Positions 1 to 15,500 of a stretch of 64,000 nt of DNA are shown in pieces. The translations under genes and the position numbers were made by a program. Position 1 is the stretch's first letter; each line of letters begins with the position of its first letter. Origin of the DNA: Ischnura elegans (lineage: Eukaryota > Arthropoda > Insecta > Odonata > Coenagrionidae); NCBI RefSeq assembly GCF_921293095.1, contig NC_060251.1, forward strand, positions 54,329,585 through 54,393,584. Reading direction: 5' to 3'. The notes beneath the pieces were generated by a model, which searched no databases, had not been told where the DNA came from, and saw nothing but the letters and a program-made list of their open reading frames with translations.

Positions 1-3000
1 TTCTCTGCTCTGTAAATGTATTCTTTTAATGGTTGGGGAAAATCTGAAAAATTAATTTTTACTTGAAAAGTAGTGATGATGCTCTCAAAAGTAGTTGAAG
101 GTTAGTAATGTTGCTCTCTACTGTTGTCTTCTGTGATGGTATTTTTCAAATATTATCAATTTAAGGAGATTACGTCTAAAGTTGTGGGTATTGAAGTTGA
201 CTTTGCATTTGTAATCTTCGTTTTATATGAGGTGCTTAAAATCATGGTCAGTAAAAGAAGATACTTCTTGTACACTGCCAACATTATTGTTTTTCATTGT
301 TAAAATGTTGTATCTCTTGGAAGTTTTAAATTTTGGAATCTCCTTTACATGCGTTGTTCAACTAGTTGTGTATTATTTTAAAAAAGGTTGTGCTCATTGT
401 ATACTTCTGCTTTAGAGCAAGCAGTATCTTCAATTGTGAACAAAATGCTCAGCTAAAAGGCCTGTTGCCAGTCAACTTTTGTCAGTATTGGTTTGGAAAA
501 GTTTATTCTAACATGATAAGTAAAAATTGTAATAATTATTTTGATAAATTTTTTACAACTAACAGTCAATGTTTTTATTGAAATTTTATTTTGCTGTATT
601 TATTTAATCTTGTAAACCCATATTCAAAATTGCTTTACAGTAACCTGAGGACTTTTACAAATAAAAAAAACTTTTTGCTAATTAAACTACATAATTACCA
701 ACATTTTCAATGAAATCTGGAAAAATTGTAATCCGTAAGGGCCGGAGAGCTGTTTCCCAACTTCCACCCTATCCTAAACAAACAATAGCATGTGCTGTAA
801 GTCCTCGATTTACTTCATTCCAATTAATCTGATTAAAGTTTTCATTGATGAAAATTAAATTTAGTCTAAATATTCACTATTTGTATTTTATGAGTGGATT
901 TCATAATTTTTTAATAATTTCTTTTTGTAATGATGGGGGAGTTCCTTTCTTTTGTCAAATTCGATTCCGGTTTGGTTATTGGTCTTCAGTTCCATTTCTT
1001 GTCACCGATTCATTGCTTAGTTTTCAAAAGGCATAAATGATTTTTGGTGGATAACTTTGAAAAATATCACTGGAAACACATTACATATCCCAAAAGTGGA
1101 TCCACAACATCACTTAAATTGCAGAACTACGTGGTGTAATTTATGCTATAATTCCTAAAAATTTTAGTAGTCGAGCTTCTACTTCTTTTCCTAAGGATAA
1201 TCCAAGAATTAACAAAATAAATTAATGATGGACGACATAACTTTGTGGAAAGTTGACAAATGTTGAAAAAAATCAGCATTCACACAGTTAAAACTTACCT
1301 CTGAACCCAGTTTTTGATTGCAAATCAATCATATTCAATCGTGTCACCAAAAAATACTGGATGATAAACATAGTCTCCTTAATTCAGAAATGCTAACTTT
1401 GGAAAAGGTACTCATTTTAAGCAAGAAGTAATGAAATAACATTTTATCACAAATGGTAATTCTTTAAATTTAATGCAAATATAACAAAATTTACCACGTT
1501 TTAATGCAAAGACTTCATTTCAGCAAGGGAAAATGTTTCAAATTGGCTTGTACACAGTTATTCAGCAAAGAGTTTTTGCTTCCATCAAGATTCTAGTTGT
1601 AAGCTCAAGAAACTGAGGAACCGTGAAGTGAACCAACCTACCCTATTTATTTTAATAATCTAAATGTAGTCCTGGCCAAAAAAAATGATGCCCAATAAGG
1701 TGCTGCTTCTGAGCTACTTTCACACTTAACTTTTAGATCCTGGCTTTTTTGGTAACCCTGAGCCAGAGAGATATGAGGAATCAGATGTGGGGAAAGAAGG
1801 TTGATGGTGATTCTCTGCAGTGCGTTCAAGCTCGAGGATTGCGTCTTTCATATAATATTTCCTATACTTACAGAGAAGTCCTTCGTTTTTAATTCTATTG
1901 AATTCACACTAATAAACTCTTTCCTGCTGGTGCTTACCAAGAGGAAAATGTTTTCCTTTCTACGAGCAGCACAAGAATACTTTAAACCTCTTTCTACAGA
2001 GTTCCTTTTTGGGGTTGAGTTAGGCTGGTATTCTTGTCCCTATGCTTTGGAACCCAACACAACAGGGTACCCTTCCCTTACCCCAGCCAATGAACTATAC
2101 CCTCTAATCCTTTCTTAGCAGAAATCCAAAGTTAACTTATAGCATTAGCAGTGAATTTTTAAATAAATATTGCTTATAATTTTCAATAATTTGCACTTCT
2201 TAATAACTTTCAATAACTTCCACTGTAATAATAAATAACATTTTTTAAGCACTGAAGAATTTTTAACTGATTTCTAGCATTGATAACAACAACATTAGTA
2301 AAGACAAGGTACTAAGACCTACTCCGGAAGTCTGTCAAAAGTAACCTTAAAATTTTGTTTAAAAATTGCTTATGCACAGAATAAAACAAAGAATTCATTT
2401 CAAAATATAAATAATTGGAGAGCACAAAAACATTTTCTTTGTAAAAATCATTGATAATATAACAACTTCACAACAGATTCCTGCTGAGACGAGAATCAGA
2501 AATGAGTCAGGGTCGGTCCCAATTACGAAGGGGTGGCTTTGAGGTCTCACTAAGTTGGGCCTTAGGCAGGGCTTGAAAACCTTCGACCATTGCTATCTCA
2601 GCTGTGACACTTCACTTCCCCATGTCTGCTATCACATCTGTTCATTTGTGTTGAAAAATTCATGACGGCCATCGCCGACATTAGGTCTTTAGCGCATGAA
2701 AATGCTCGTAGTTTACATCTTACATACCACCACTTGAAAGGGTTAAGATTGTTATTTATCTTATTTTTTCTGAAATTTACCTTAAATGTAGCTAAACGAA
2801 GGAATTCCAGATTTTAATTATGGAATTTTATTATCAATCACCACTTTCAGCATTTTACATTATGGTATGGAAAGAATAGAACCTAACTCCCTTCTCATTT
2901 CACAGTGGATCTTTATTTGCCCATTTCAGCATAATTTAATGTGTCATCTGTACTTGTACATGAAATGTAAACAGATTAACCTCCAAGTTGTAGATGGCCA

Positions 3001-3557
3001 TATGCTTTAACAGCTTTTTCTAGTTTATGGAGAAAAAATTTCAATAAATAGCACCTAGTGAGTGTTCATCATAAGAGACCAAATCTAGTCTTTTTTTATG
3101 TCTGCATCAGTTAAGTGCTAGCAGTTTGAGAGGGGAGGTTTGACCTGAATTTATCATCCATGTTAAAAATATAAAACTAAATGAAAAGATCAAAATCATC
3201 AATAAGACATCTAATTTAATACATTTTTCTTAGACTTGTCATACCAATAAACATCCATGTATCACATCAATTCATTCAAAGTATATGGCTTAATTTTCAT
3301 TAATCTTGCTCTATTTTTTCCAGAGTGTATCAATAGGCTAAACTGCATCACCTCTAAAATAAAATGGATCCTTTTTCAATGACAAAAGCATTCACAATAC
3401 AAAAAACACTGTTCTCATAGTCCACTGAAGTTCCACCACCTAGACCAATATTGGTCCAATTATCCAAACCTTTAAGGTTAGGTTAATAGGACCAGTCACA
3501 ATCTAGGTTCTGGGCCCATGACCCCTACATCCAAGTCCCATCAGCCTTACCCCTGAC
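1..3557. other. Intergenic DNA downstream of PUS7
   Basis: No gene is recognised here. The stretch is AT-rich with short open frames that show no family resemblance. One exon-like segment (711-797, plus) is listed separately. The PUS7 3' UTR should lie just below 3558 on the minus strand; a minus-strand AATAAA is present at 2912-2917 and is one candidate poly(A) signal, but nothing proves its use. Confidence 0.5.
711..797 (+). other. Exon-like open segment, unrecognised
   Basis: An ATG at 711 opens 29 codons beginning MKSGKIVIRKGRRAVSQ, ending at a good donor (gct|gtaagt). The composition is basic and less AT-rich than its surroundings, unlike random sequence here. An in-frame stop lies just upstream, so if real it would be a first coding exon. 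I found no matching downstream exon. It may equally be chance or a fragment of a decayed repeat. Confidence 0.15.
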
Positions 3558-6500
3558 TTAAGTGGAAGCTGGCTCATCAACAGATGCCTCCACACTACTG
3601 CCATTATTTTGCTCGCTTTGCTCAGCCTGTGAAACAACGTCACTAGTTTCTTGCTCGTCTGCAGTTTTTGTCATGGTTTCACCATTCTTCTCTTCCGCAC
3701 TATCCTCTGTTTTAACATCTGCCACATTTTTATCATCATCCTTTTCTGTTTCTTCTACTTTACTGACTTTGGCATCAGCTCTTTCATCACCACCCTCTTC
3801 ACTCCTTTTCCTTTTCTCTCCCTTCTCTTCAGAATTTGTGGAGTAATAGCTGTTCAAAAGCATTTGGTGCTGAAGTGACGAATCAGACTTCAAGAGCTCT
3901 CGAAGAGCCATGGTTGCATACGATGAAGATGGAAGGCATAAATCCACGATAACACCTTTATATTTGCCCTCTGAAACAAATTAGGATTCGAGTCAATTTA
4001 ATTGCAAAATGAGTGCATGAATGCTAAGGATCAGTAACTGAACACAACATTGATATACACAATGAATCCCCCTATTAATCCTTTTTTTGCTGCAGTACTT
4101 AATATTAATGAGGAACAATGGGTAAACAATGTGTGTCAGTGATGTTTTGCCTTCTTGTGAAATGCAGTTTTTCTCCTTATTACAATAGCAATCAATAATT
4201 TATCTACATCAACTAATTTAGGAAGTATCAGAAATATTTGTATTGTAATACTTTATATACTCAGCAAAATATCATGTTGCACATGACAAAGAAAAGCTGT
4301 CAAACTAACAGCAAAAAATATCAGATTATATTATTAAAAAATTTAAACAATATAATAATTTACCATGAAAGAATATACTGAGTACATATTAAGCAATAAT
4401 AAACAATATTCATTTTACTCCCAGTTGAATGATTCAAATTGCCTATAGGAAGAGTAATTTTACACAGATTAACTATAAACTGTAATAGCAAGGCGTAACC
4501 CATGATAAGGAAGGAAAAAGAGGAATTTAGAAGGAATTCTATAATCGGATGATCCTGGTAGCCTTGAAGATGAATGCACAAAGATTATATACATTCCAGT
4601 TCAATCAAAGTGCAAGAATTCCCCTAACGTGGCAAGGATTATTATTTGTCTTAAGGCCAATCATAGAGAGTAGTAAAAATATTAAGTTTGCTTACCCTCA
4701 AGCGGTGCAGGTATATCTTCTCCATTGACTTTCTGTAAATCAGATTGCACTAGCTCAACAGTGACATCATTGTAATTTACACTACGCCAGGAGAACTGCT
4801 TTGGTACTTCTACCAGCTTCCTGTAAGTACCTCTAAGAGAGTACTTTCTGCAAAAGAAAATTTTGGTTCATTAACTAACAAAGTTAAAAGCATAGCAAAT
4901 TGGTAAGTACATAATTAGAGGAAATGACACAGAGCTACTATCTTTCGCACCATACAAAAGGGTGGAAAGAAACCCGGCATCGTCATTAGCCTGCTCTTAA
5001 TTGATGAGCATTCAATGTTCCATCTAAAGAACCGAGACTTGAAGTACTTGAAGTCCCCTCCACATAGCACTTGAGGAAGGATCAGGTGACCTTTGAAATT
5101 TTTTTCTGTTACTGTCAGGATAGGAATCCAGGCCCACAAGGCGGAAAACCATCAGACTAGCCACTACACCAACCTGATCTCACAAAATTTCTGATTCAAT
5201 AAAATTTACGACCAGGGTGATGGGTATAGGAGAGGACAAGTGATTGGAGTGAATGGTACAGCTGAACCTTAATAAATCACTCTGATAATGATTTTTCCAA
5301 AACCTAACGATTCACATTTCTAAGTACAAAATAAGCCAACATGCCATTCACTCCCATCGCCTATGCCCTATAAAGCACAGTGGAAGAGAGATATGCATAA
5401 AGAGTTAAGCACATAATGACAATTGCATTAGATAGAGAAACCACCACATACACAACAAAAACAAACACACCGATTGAATTGCTAGCAACAAATAATCTAG
5501 GAACAAAATTAGAAGCTCTGATATTTTAGATACTTTTACTGGCAGTTTTGTTGACAAATTTTTTGTAACTGGTTGTATTAATGAATTTCATTTGCTCCAG
5601 GGAACTGAACCCAATGTTTGTAATTTCAAAATATTTTGTATTTTCGAAATTTCGTATTTTCAAATAGTGCCAGATATTTACCATAGTTTTTTCACTGGGA
5701 CCAACAATTTTGCTCTGCATTGTCGAAATTTCGTAATACCCTTCTTTTTATATTTGAGATTCTACCATTGTATGTACCTTCCACTGAGAAAATTCAATGT
5801 TACCTGACATTCTGCTTCATGGTTTCAGAAGAAAGCCCATCTACGGCCAAAAGTTCTTCATACCATTTAGCGACAACATTATTTGGGTAAGTGATATCAT
5901 AACCAGGAAGGGGCAGCACAACATCCTCAATCTTTGCAGTTTCAAGATCCTTCTCCGTTAATGCTCTCACTTTAGGCATCTGACCCTTGGTGTTTTTCTG
6001 GGCAGCATTGGCGTCAGCGTTACCTTGGCAAAAATAACCATAAAATGTTATGTAGAGCTTGCAGAATTGACACTGTCAATGAAAATACTACCATTATCTT
6101 CATAAACTTTAATCAAAGAAAACAATTGACCATTGGTACCATTAATAAATTTTGAGCAACAATGCTTATCAAACCACAAATGCTAAAATATTAGTTGCAA
6201 AAGTTCTTAAGATTTAGCTACTGGTTGTCATTATAAGAATATGAGAGCCATTCAAATGCCAAATTCAGCAGGAAAAATCCTGAAGACATGGCCAACTAAA
6301 ACCAGTTTCAGTCAGCAATGAATGTCATCACCGGTCAGTAAGGTAGCCAAACCTATAATGTGAACAGCAGACGTCAACTATTTATCATGAAACAAAATCC
6401 TGACTGCATCAATTATTCTTTTTTGCATATGCAAACAAACATAAACATCTCTTATGTAAGGTGAAATCAAGAAAAACTGAAGGATGGGTTGAAAGCATAC

Positions 6501-9500
6501 AAACAATTTGTTTGCATCACAAAGTGAACCAGATTTACTTAGTAAAAATAAAATAAATACAATATTTGAATCGTGCATTTCCAAAATGTTGCAAAAGACA
6601 AAATTAGAAAATACTACTTATAATACTAAAACACATAGTAAATATGGATAGAATTTTTATTAAAAAAAATAACAGATACAATTCCTACTTCAAAAATAAT
6701 TTTTGTGCTATTCACATACTTACAGGCAAACCTTTACTTATCTCATAAAACCTCCACTTATCATGCCAAGGAGACACCCCAGAGACAGCCTAACTACCTC
6801 TGCAAATCGCACTGAGACAACTAGAGACCATTAATGCAGCTGCAATTATGTACATGGAATGACATTATCAGCGATAAATGTTTCACACTTATTTTTTTTT
6901 CTTATACACCTTTAATGTGCTATAATTTTCACGTTAACCATTAGTTACTGCCATTTTGTTCCATATGAGAGCATACCTAACAGTATATACGAAAAAAAAG
7001 GTATCCAACTATCCAAATCATTTTAAGTGACTGTTGATTTAAGAGATATCACATCGTTTCTTCTCGAATCATGGTAAAAATCACGTGATAGCACTCGCTT
7101 TCTGTTATTAATAAATAAATGTTCACAAATGCATGCATGTTTGTTTAAACACATAAATATAACAGTTTAAAAGACAGTAGTGCCTTTCATTTCTGAAGGA
7201 TATGAAAAAATGGTGCCTATCAGTAAAACCTCTCTATAGTGAACCTCCATGCATCAAATTGCCTAAATTTTGATCCCCTCCATTACGATGTAAAGAGGTT
7301 TTACTGTAATAATAAATTTTCACTTTGCAAAATATTTTTTTTCTTTTACCAGTAAAACTTACAATGGTATGGAAATGCGAGATTCATTTATGATTTCCAT
7401 AACTTATGTACAAAAAGTTACATCCCCACATGAGCACTTGCAGGGCAAGTATTAGTAACACTGGCATGAAATAACTAATGAGACTGGTGGATCAAATACA
7501 AAATATGACATATATCAAAAATGTTGACAAAAAATATACAACATGCATACTCCCTTACCATCATCTTCGACTGATTCTTCTTCTTCTGGCTCAGTTTGTT
7601 CCACAGGCAATTCAGCAGGTAGCTGTTCACATTCAGTAATTACATCCTCAATATTTTCAGATGGTCTCTCTGATTCACCATCAATGAAAACCAAATCTCC
7701 TTCAATTGGTTTGAGACCAAACTCTTGTATACGCTTGGAAGCAACATGATTCCAAATGTAGCTCTGGTATGAGTGCAAGTACATTAGCCTCAGATTGAGT
7801 GGAACCTAAAATTGCAGAAATTACAGAGCTGATCAAGTCTCAGCGGAGATCATGAAAATACAAAAAATTTAAACAATAGAGGAAAATATCTGTGCAACAC
7901 TACCATGAGAGAGACCTCTCCAATGCCTCCAAAGTCTCCAAGGTCATAATCATAAAAAATAAAAATTGGTAACCCTGAATATCGATACAAGTCCAAGTAC
8001 CACAGTAAAATTTGTATCATCCATGATAAACCTCATTAACACAAGTTTAGGTATACCAGGACTGGCCACGGTGATAACTTTGCGGAGTCACCCGCAATGC
8101 GCAAATTGTGCGAAGAATCCACAGAGAAAAACATCATTCGCCTTGACCGGGATTCGAACCCTCGATTTCCGGCTGAGTGCTTTGAAGAGAATGTAGTCTC
8201 TATAGTCTGCAAACCACTAAGTATTGGAATTGCACTTATCACACACAAACAAAAAATTAACACAGACTTTTCTGTATCATAGAATCTATGAGATAATAAA
8301 GATTATGAATTAAGGGAGAACTTGCTCACAGTTTCACAATAAGTACTTAAAAGAATTGACCAAATCAGAAGTTTGGGAAAATTTTCTCATCAAATGTATT
8401 TTCAATACGTAAAACATCATAAAATCAACATATGTATCATCAACATGAAAAAATTACTTACTCTTTCCAAAGCATTCACCAAATCATTAGGACCATTAAT
8501 TTTGAGGCCATACAAGAGGTGACCTTCAACACCCCGAGGGCGACGATCCAGAGCTTTTAAAGCAGCATTGGCATTCTGTGTATCCCACCAAATCTTTCTG
8601 GCAGCACCAAGTGCACCCTCATAAGTTGAAGCAGATTTCCCTCTTCGTAGATGCAAGCCATCATTTTTGCGTGGCTTAAGAATCAAATCCACAGCCTGCA
8701 AAGGTAAAAATGATTCAATGGCTCTCGAGTGTAACAGATTTCCAACCATTTTGCCACATTATATTCACTGATTGCGTACAACAAAGGAGAATTTTCAGGA
8801 AAATGATGATTTAAGGCAAGTTTACATGGTACATTAACCTGTACGAGTTTATGTCTAAATGAATGAACATGAAAATGCACCGTGTAACCAACCAACTTGC
8901 GGGAATACATGAACAGGAAATAGAACCTATTCCAATTTGATTCATGCATTTGTACTTGTTCCGTTCCGCTCTACAAAAGTCATTCACGCAAACAGACATT
9001 AACTCCTACGTGTTAATGTACCGTGTAACCAGGCCTTTAGAGAAGGAAAATGAAAGCATTAACGTACTAATATTTTTAATTTCTCAGTGGGTTAGCAATG
9101 AACATAAGGCAAAATGACATAAAGGAAATTTTTAATAAATTTCCAACATTCTGCTTTAAAATGAAGTTGAAAGGTAAACTGTCTCGTTAGCACTAGAATG
9201 AATAACAGAGCAGCAAAGTTTAGATATAAAACTAAACTAAAAGTTAACAACGGAATTCTAATCCTTCACCAGTCAATCTTAATTTATAATCCATAGCATG
9301 GTATTTTAATAGATGCTCCTGTCTTGTTGCCAAGGAAGTATACCGAATGGAAAATTGAGGAAAAATGTTGAATTTGACATAAAAACCCAATTTTAAAACT
9401 GGAATGAATAAGTGAAATAAACAAATCACACCACATTTTTTTCCTGAGAATGATCATATCCTTAATGATTTTATTTCATGCAAAGCATACGTTAGCAATA

Positions 9501-12500
9501 ATGAGGTGAATATGAACCCAAAAACTATTTCTTGCAAAAATACTCTCTTAATGCAGCCAAAAATCACCCTGAGGATATATTCTGAAATTTTGATGGCATT
9601 ATTACAAATAATATGCTTGTTTATATGTAGGGGAAATATAAACTTTAATGGGAGAAAAACAAAAATCATTTCTCACAAAAAAATCCTTCCTAGTACATCT
9701 ATGAATCACAAACAGGTAAATGTGTCCTGAAAGTGTCATGAGTGGTATGGGCTGTGCAATGATGAGTGAATGAATAAGTCAACCTGTGCAGATATCCTGC
9801 TTCATGTAAGATCTCGCAAAAGACTTTAAAAAGCAAATGGAAAAGGTCCTAGTACACCTATAATTGAAACAAGGCATATATGCATATGTTTTGAATTTAT
9901 CAGTAGGATTTTGGGATGGATGTTGATGAATGCATGAATTAGTGGGGTATCATGATTTTTATATGAGATGGTCAAGATTTTCCACAAAATTTATAGAAAT
10001 TCAGTAGATTTCCGTCATTCCCTGACCGAAAAGATGATTTAACTCATTTGTTGACACATGTGAGGATTTCAAAATAATCTTATTTGAATGTGTATTTTGT
10101 AAAACACTGATTCATTTGAAAAAAGAACGATGGAGACATTACACCCCGACTACCATTGATCCATAGGCAGCAAATATTTACACTGAAAATATCTTGTGAA
10201 ATACAAGAGAACTAAGTGACATATTCTTCTGCTTACCTGTGCAAGTAATTTTGTTCCTCATCAATGGAAGCTTCTTCCATAGAGAAATAAATCATTTCAG
10301 AGTTTCCACGCACTATAAAAAATACTTGGGCATTCACTTTTACTCTCAAAAAACCTCATAAAATCACCTCATTGCTCACCAAATTGCCCAATAAATTCAT
10401 ATAATGATAGCTCCCTTCAGGAAAGTCTAATCACATTTAATCAAATACGGATTTGATGCTAAGGAATATAGCGATTCACCTTCTAAATAAATTTGCACAT
10501 AAAAATTTTGTCTGTAATTACTACATGCCTTCTGTAGATATGCCATACACCACGTAGACAATACCTCCTTACCCTTCAATTAATTTATGCACGCATAATG
10601 TTATGAAGGAACTTTTGACTTACATCCTTCCATTTCCCCAGTAGAAGAGCTTTTCCTATATGATGAGTAGGAATAGATGTGCTTCCAAACCTCTGCAATC
10701 CATAATAGTTGACAAATCCTTTCTCTTTTAATGAGGTAGCTGCTTCCTCGACAGTACTGTCCGGAACTGTAACATTCCTAAGAAGATGGAAAAATGCCAC
10801 AAATGAGAAAAAAAAATCAGCAAGAATTCATTTAGGACACACTGTATAAAAAATGTGAACAACATCAATTTGTTTAAGTGTAAATTAAAAAGGCTATTAC
10901 TGAATGATATGTATTACTCTGTAGACGATTACCTTAATAAGGGCATTTAAACCTTTGTACATATATAGATTTTGAGAACAGATAATTATCCTCTTTGAAT
11001 TGAATATGTAGGTACATACTAATGATTTTGAAGTGCCTTATATCTTGTATATTTCAAATGTACTTGGTCTTGGGCAAATAAATACATTATTATTATTATA
11101 TTTGTCTGTAGTTTTCAATATATATACTACCATATATTCTCATGAACCTCGCCTGTACCTAATTCTTTGGATCAATGAATTTTGTGATATAATAGATTTT
11201 TTTAATTGTCACCAGATTATAAGTAAAATGGAAATTAAATAGAAAAAGGAGCTCATTTGTGTTATTATGATGGAATATTATTCTAATGTTTCCCAGAAAC
11301 AATGAACTTGCTTTCATGATTGGTGGGCATCAACCCCAGTAACTTGCTTGTGTGCCTTGCACACGAGAAATAGGGATGACTGCAGGTTTGGCCACCTCCA
11401 AAGTGTTATTCCATTTCTTCAAATTTGGGCTCAAATTCAGATGGCATCACACCCAAAGTCAAATATGGATGTTGTTTGGAAGTTCAATAAGCCAAGTAAC
11501 TGCATACAGCATGTCAGTAACGGCTCACTTCTGTCATCATTATCACTTCAAGCAATGAATGACTCATTGAGTGATTCATTTGTATTAATACACAACAGGT
11601 CTCTGAATGTGGCAATTTTCATTTGCGTATACAAAATGACCCCATGGGTGTTGCCAACTGGCAAGGATAGATCGAAGTAGCAAAGTGATTGATCGACTAA
11701 AGCTAGTTGATCGCATCTGCATTAGTGTCCGTCCTGTGAATACCATCAAAAATGGAAATACTTGGCTTATCAATGTATGTACTATATTTCCATTAGCGAA
11801 TGCAAGGGAACAATGTAAACAATTTTTTAAGAAGCTAGAGATCATGATATTGCATGGTCAATATATATTTAAATGTCTAATTATTAATGTAACAGTGAAC
11901 CTCAACTTTCATAGAACATGTGCTGATGTCCACCATCATAACACAAGGTTTAAAAATAATTTGAAACTGTCTCAATGAAGCCTGTCAAACAAATAAAATT
12001 CTTTTGACCATATTAAACTTGACTTTTTTACCACTTACCCCAAGAGGAGGTTGTACATTACCAAAGTTTAAACATGCTTCCTCTGTGGATATTGAGTCAA
12101 GCACACTATTTGTTAAATGAATTTTTGGAGAGCAATACTCTTGTATTGTATTCCTCAGATTTACCATTTATTGACTGAGAATATTCGGTCATTCCATGTC
12201 AGTTCACCCAAGCATGGCAATCTACCGACTCGGATTTTAATGAAATTTTTGTCACTAGCTAATATCACCTATCTAATGACCCATGTAAAATATTTCCTGT
12301 CTCACTCTCATAGTTTGCAAGATATGAGGAGTCGAAGTTTGAGATGTTTGCTCAGAAGTGGTGCAAGTGGGAGTCAAATTCCAGAGTGCAGGGCACAGGG
12401 TAACAATTCATAACTCAGAAACCACATAATATATTTGAAGGAAATTTTGACCCCTTGTCTATCCAAGTACATAGCTTCCATAGTAATGTCTTTTATTCCC

Positions 12501-15500
12501 CTTGCATTGTTATGTTAGCCAAAATGATGTCAACAGTAGTTAATTAACTGATTTTTTAGCTCAAAAACATTACTTCATATTTTCACAATTATCACCAACA
12601 GGAAGAGTAGTTAACTCATACATTTTTTTAAATTGAAGGTTAATATGTGCTCCAATATACTGTGAAATAAAAATGGTGGTGTTTTGACTGCCACTTTGAG
12701 TATTTCAGGTTATAATTTTTTTTCTGCCTCCGTGAGAGGGATTTTGGACACGTACTGTAAGATAATAAGTATTAGTGTATCCATACCTTCATAAGGATAT
12801 ATTTGAAATAATGGTCAGTAAATCTAAGACCAACCATGTAGTCTAGTGAAAGTGGCTCTTGTTCATGTAATTATTTTAAGAACAGTACTTGGCTTGTGGC
12901 AGCTAGGGGAAAAGAGTCCAAATGGCTCAGAAACTGTGAAATGATGCTCTTTTCCTGCTACGAAGCTCAATAACAGCTTATGATCAAATAAATGTGAAAG
13001 AAAATAAAGTAAGTGAATATATTTAGGCTATTGTTGATGGAGTGCAGGGGCCTAACACCTAATTCCATAAACTTTGGTAAATTTGCCATGGGAATGAAGA
13101 AACCTGGATGGCAAACGGAATTGACCCATGGCCCAGAAAGCAAAGGTCCATATGTTAAATTCCTGGTCCAGAAGAATTGTTTCCACTGATGAATCTAAAA
13201 GGCACATTGGTAACAACAGATTTGTGACATGAATGGGGACTTATGCAATTCATTTAGTAATAATTCACCCTGATGGGCATGTTTTTAGACACAAAAGAGT
13301 CCATGAAAGTCTCAATCAGAAGATAAAACCGATATAATGTTTATAACAAGGTAGCCACAGAATGTAGCCACAACTTCCCAGATTCTTAAACTTGCTTATT
13401 TCTACCATACTATACTTGCCAGTCGACTGGAAATATTTTCCATAATAGGGTGGTTTCCTATTATTTTTTCTTGCCTAAATTGAAAGATTATTACTCCTGG
13501 AGTATCAATTTCACGCTTTTAGATTTTTGAATGACGATATCTATTTTTCGCGATTAAATGAAAAGTGAAAATTTTCAAGCGCACGAAAACGCGACGGCTA
13601 AGTATGAATGATGGGAAAACTCCGTGTGACGTCGTTCTGGTTCCCACTGCTGCAAGCGAGGTGACCTTGGGGTGAGGCTCTGAGTGCTGATACGACGCAG
13701 GATGCTAGCGGGTAGCTGAGTACCTTGCTAGCTGGTAGCACTTGGCTTAAATAAGGATTATTAATACCTTATCAAACGAGGAAAACTTTCCGACCTAAGC
13801 TAGTTTTAATAGGTGATTATTAAGACATGCTTCCCTGAGCTCTGTGCCTCATGCATGCATTGGTAATCTCAGACGATGTAAAACTCCTATCTACTTGTAT
13901 AGAAACTACGTCCCTGTGACGTCACGTGGAGTGGCATCGCATGGGCGCCAATCTGGCCTTTTTCAAATGAGGATAAAATTGACCATTGCCATTCGTCTAA
14001 ACCGGTATTTCTAAAACCAAATAATTTGTATATTTTGAATACATTAATGGTGGGTAACGAATCCCAATCGATGCCTTTTGTTTTCTTTGATGAAGGAAGC
14101 TAAAATATCTTAAACCCAAAATATCTTAAATGCCCAAAGTTATTCGCCCCCAAAATGGATCACACTGCACATATACATAGAAAGCTAATTCTAAATCTCA
14201 TTTTGAGGGATTTAAATTTACACGAAAATTATAAAGCAATATAAATAGAAATTTGTGGCATTTATTGTAGCTATTTCAAAACTCCACCATGAAAAATCTC
14301 ACCTTAGTACAATTTGAAACCTGTTTCCTTTTAGGTCTCCAAGTCTCAGTGGCTCATTGAGGCATTCGAAGTTTCCAACAGCAACTCCTTTCATTGCACC
14401 ATTCAGCTCAGCTATTTTCTTAGGGTGCACTCGCGGCACACAGACTAGCTGAGTTGTCTTGGCACGCCTGTCTTTAGTCCCAGCATACGTGAACTTCCCA
14501 ATTGGTATCCTATTTAATTACCACAGATAATGCCAACAAGTATTTAGTACAAGCACAAACTATATCAAAATGAAAACAATGAAAGCACAAACAAATGAAT
14601 TCAAAACTCAATGAACATCCTTTACATAAGGTATGCATTGCAAAAGGCATCGGGGCACAACTCCATGCTCATATCACAAATGTAGGCTAACTCTCCAGAC
14701 ATAAGAAGAGTAGGCAAATAAATTGTTTTCGGAATGATTAAGAATGACTCTGCACAAGTTACTAACAAATACTTCACAGATTACGCAGACATCTATAGTC
14801 TGGATTAAAGGACTCTGATGATATATATGTTAAAGTTGGGCCAAGAGGCCAGCAAATTTGGCTGCTTGAGAAAACATCTTCTGAAAATATTTGATCCCTT
14901 GAAATATTTGATCTGTCGAGTTTCCAACAAACACTTCAAAGACCATGCTGACATCTATAGTCTAAATTAAAGGACTCTGATGACATATGTATAAGTTAAA
15001 GTTGGGTCAAGAGGCCAGCAAATTTGGCTGCTCGAGAATGCAGCTACTGAAAATGTTTGGTCCCTCGAAATTTTCGATCCGTCAAATTTTCCATTTTTAC
15101 AGTGAGCTATATAAAGACGACTACATTACATATATAGGACTGAAAATTCTTCCTCAGTTGATTAAATTAAAATCCATTTTGTAAAATCAATCTAGTTCAT
15201 ATGTTATACTTCCCTCTGTCACATCATATCCTCACTACTTCTTTAAAACCTTAGAATATACTATTTAAAGATATGTAAGCACACATGAAGAGAGATACTA
15301 TCTACACATGGGCGTGCCAAGAATAAAAACTAGGGGAGAGGGGGGGACAAAACTAACCGTGATCGAGTTGTAACTTTTTTGCACAGAAAAGGCTAATGAA
15401 ACCAAAATTTAAAGGAAATTATGACAGTTATTAATTAGTTTTTATAATTATTTGCTTGAAAAGATAATCATTTTTATTTTAATTCCATGTCTTATACTAA

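Noticed and set aside
3562-3846. Ser-rich plus-strand open frame at the PUS7 end
   Set aside because: Mirror of the Glu/Lys-rich PUS7 tail; Ser/Phe richness is what antisense GAA/GAG codons produce.
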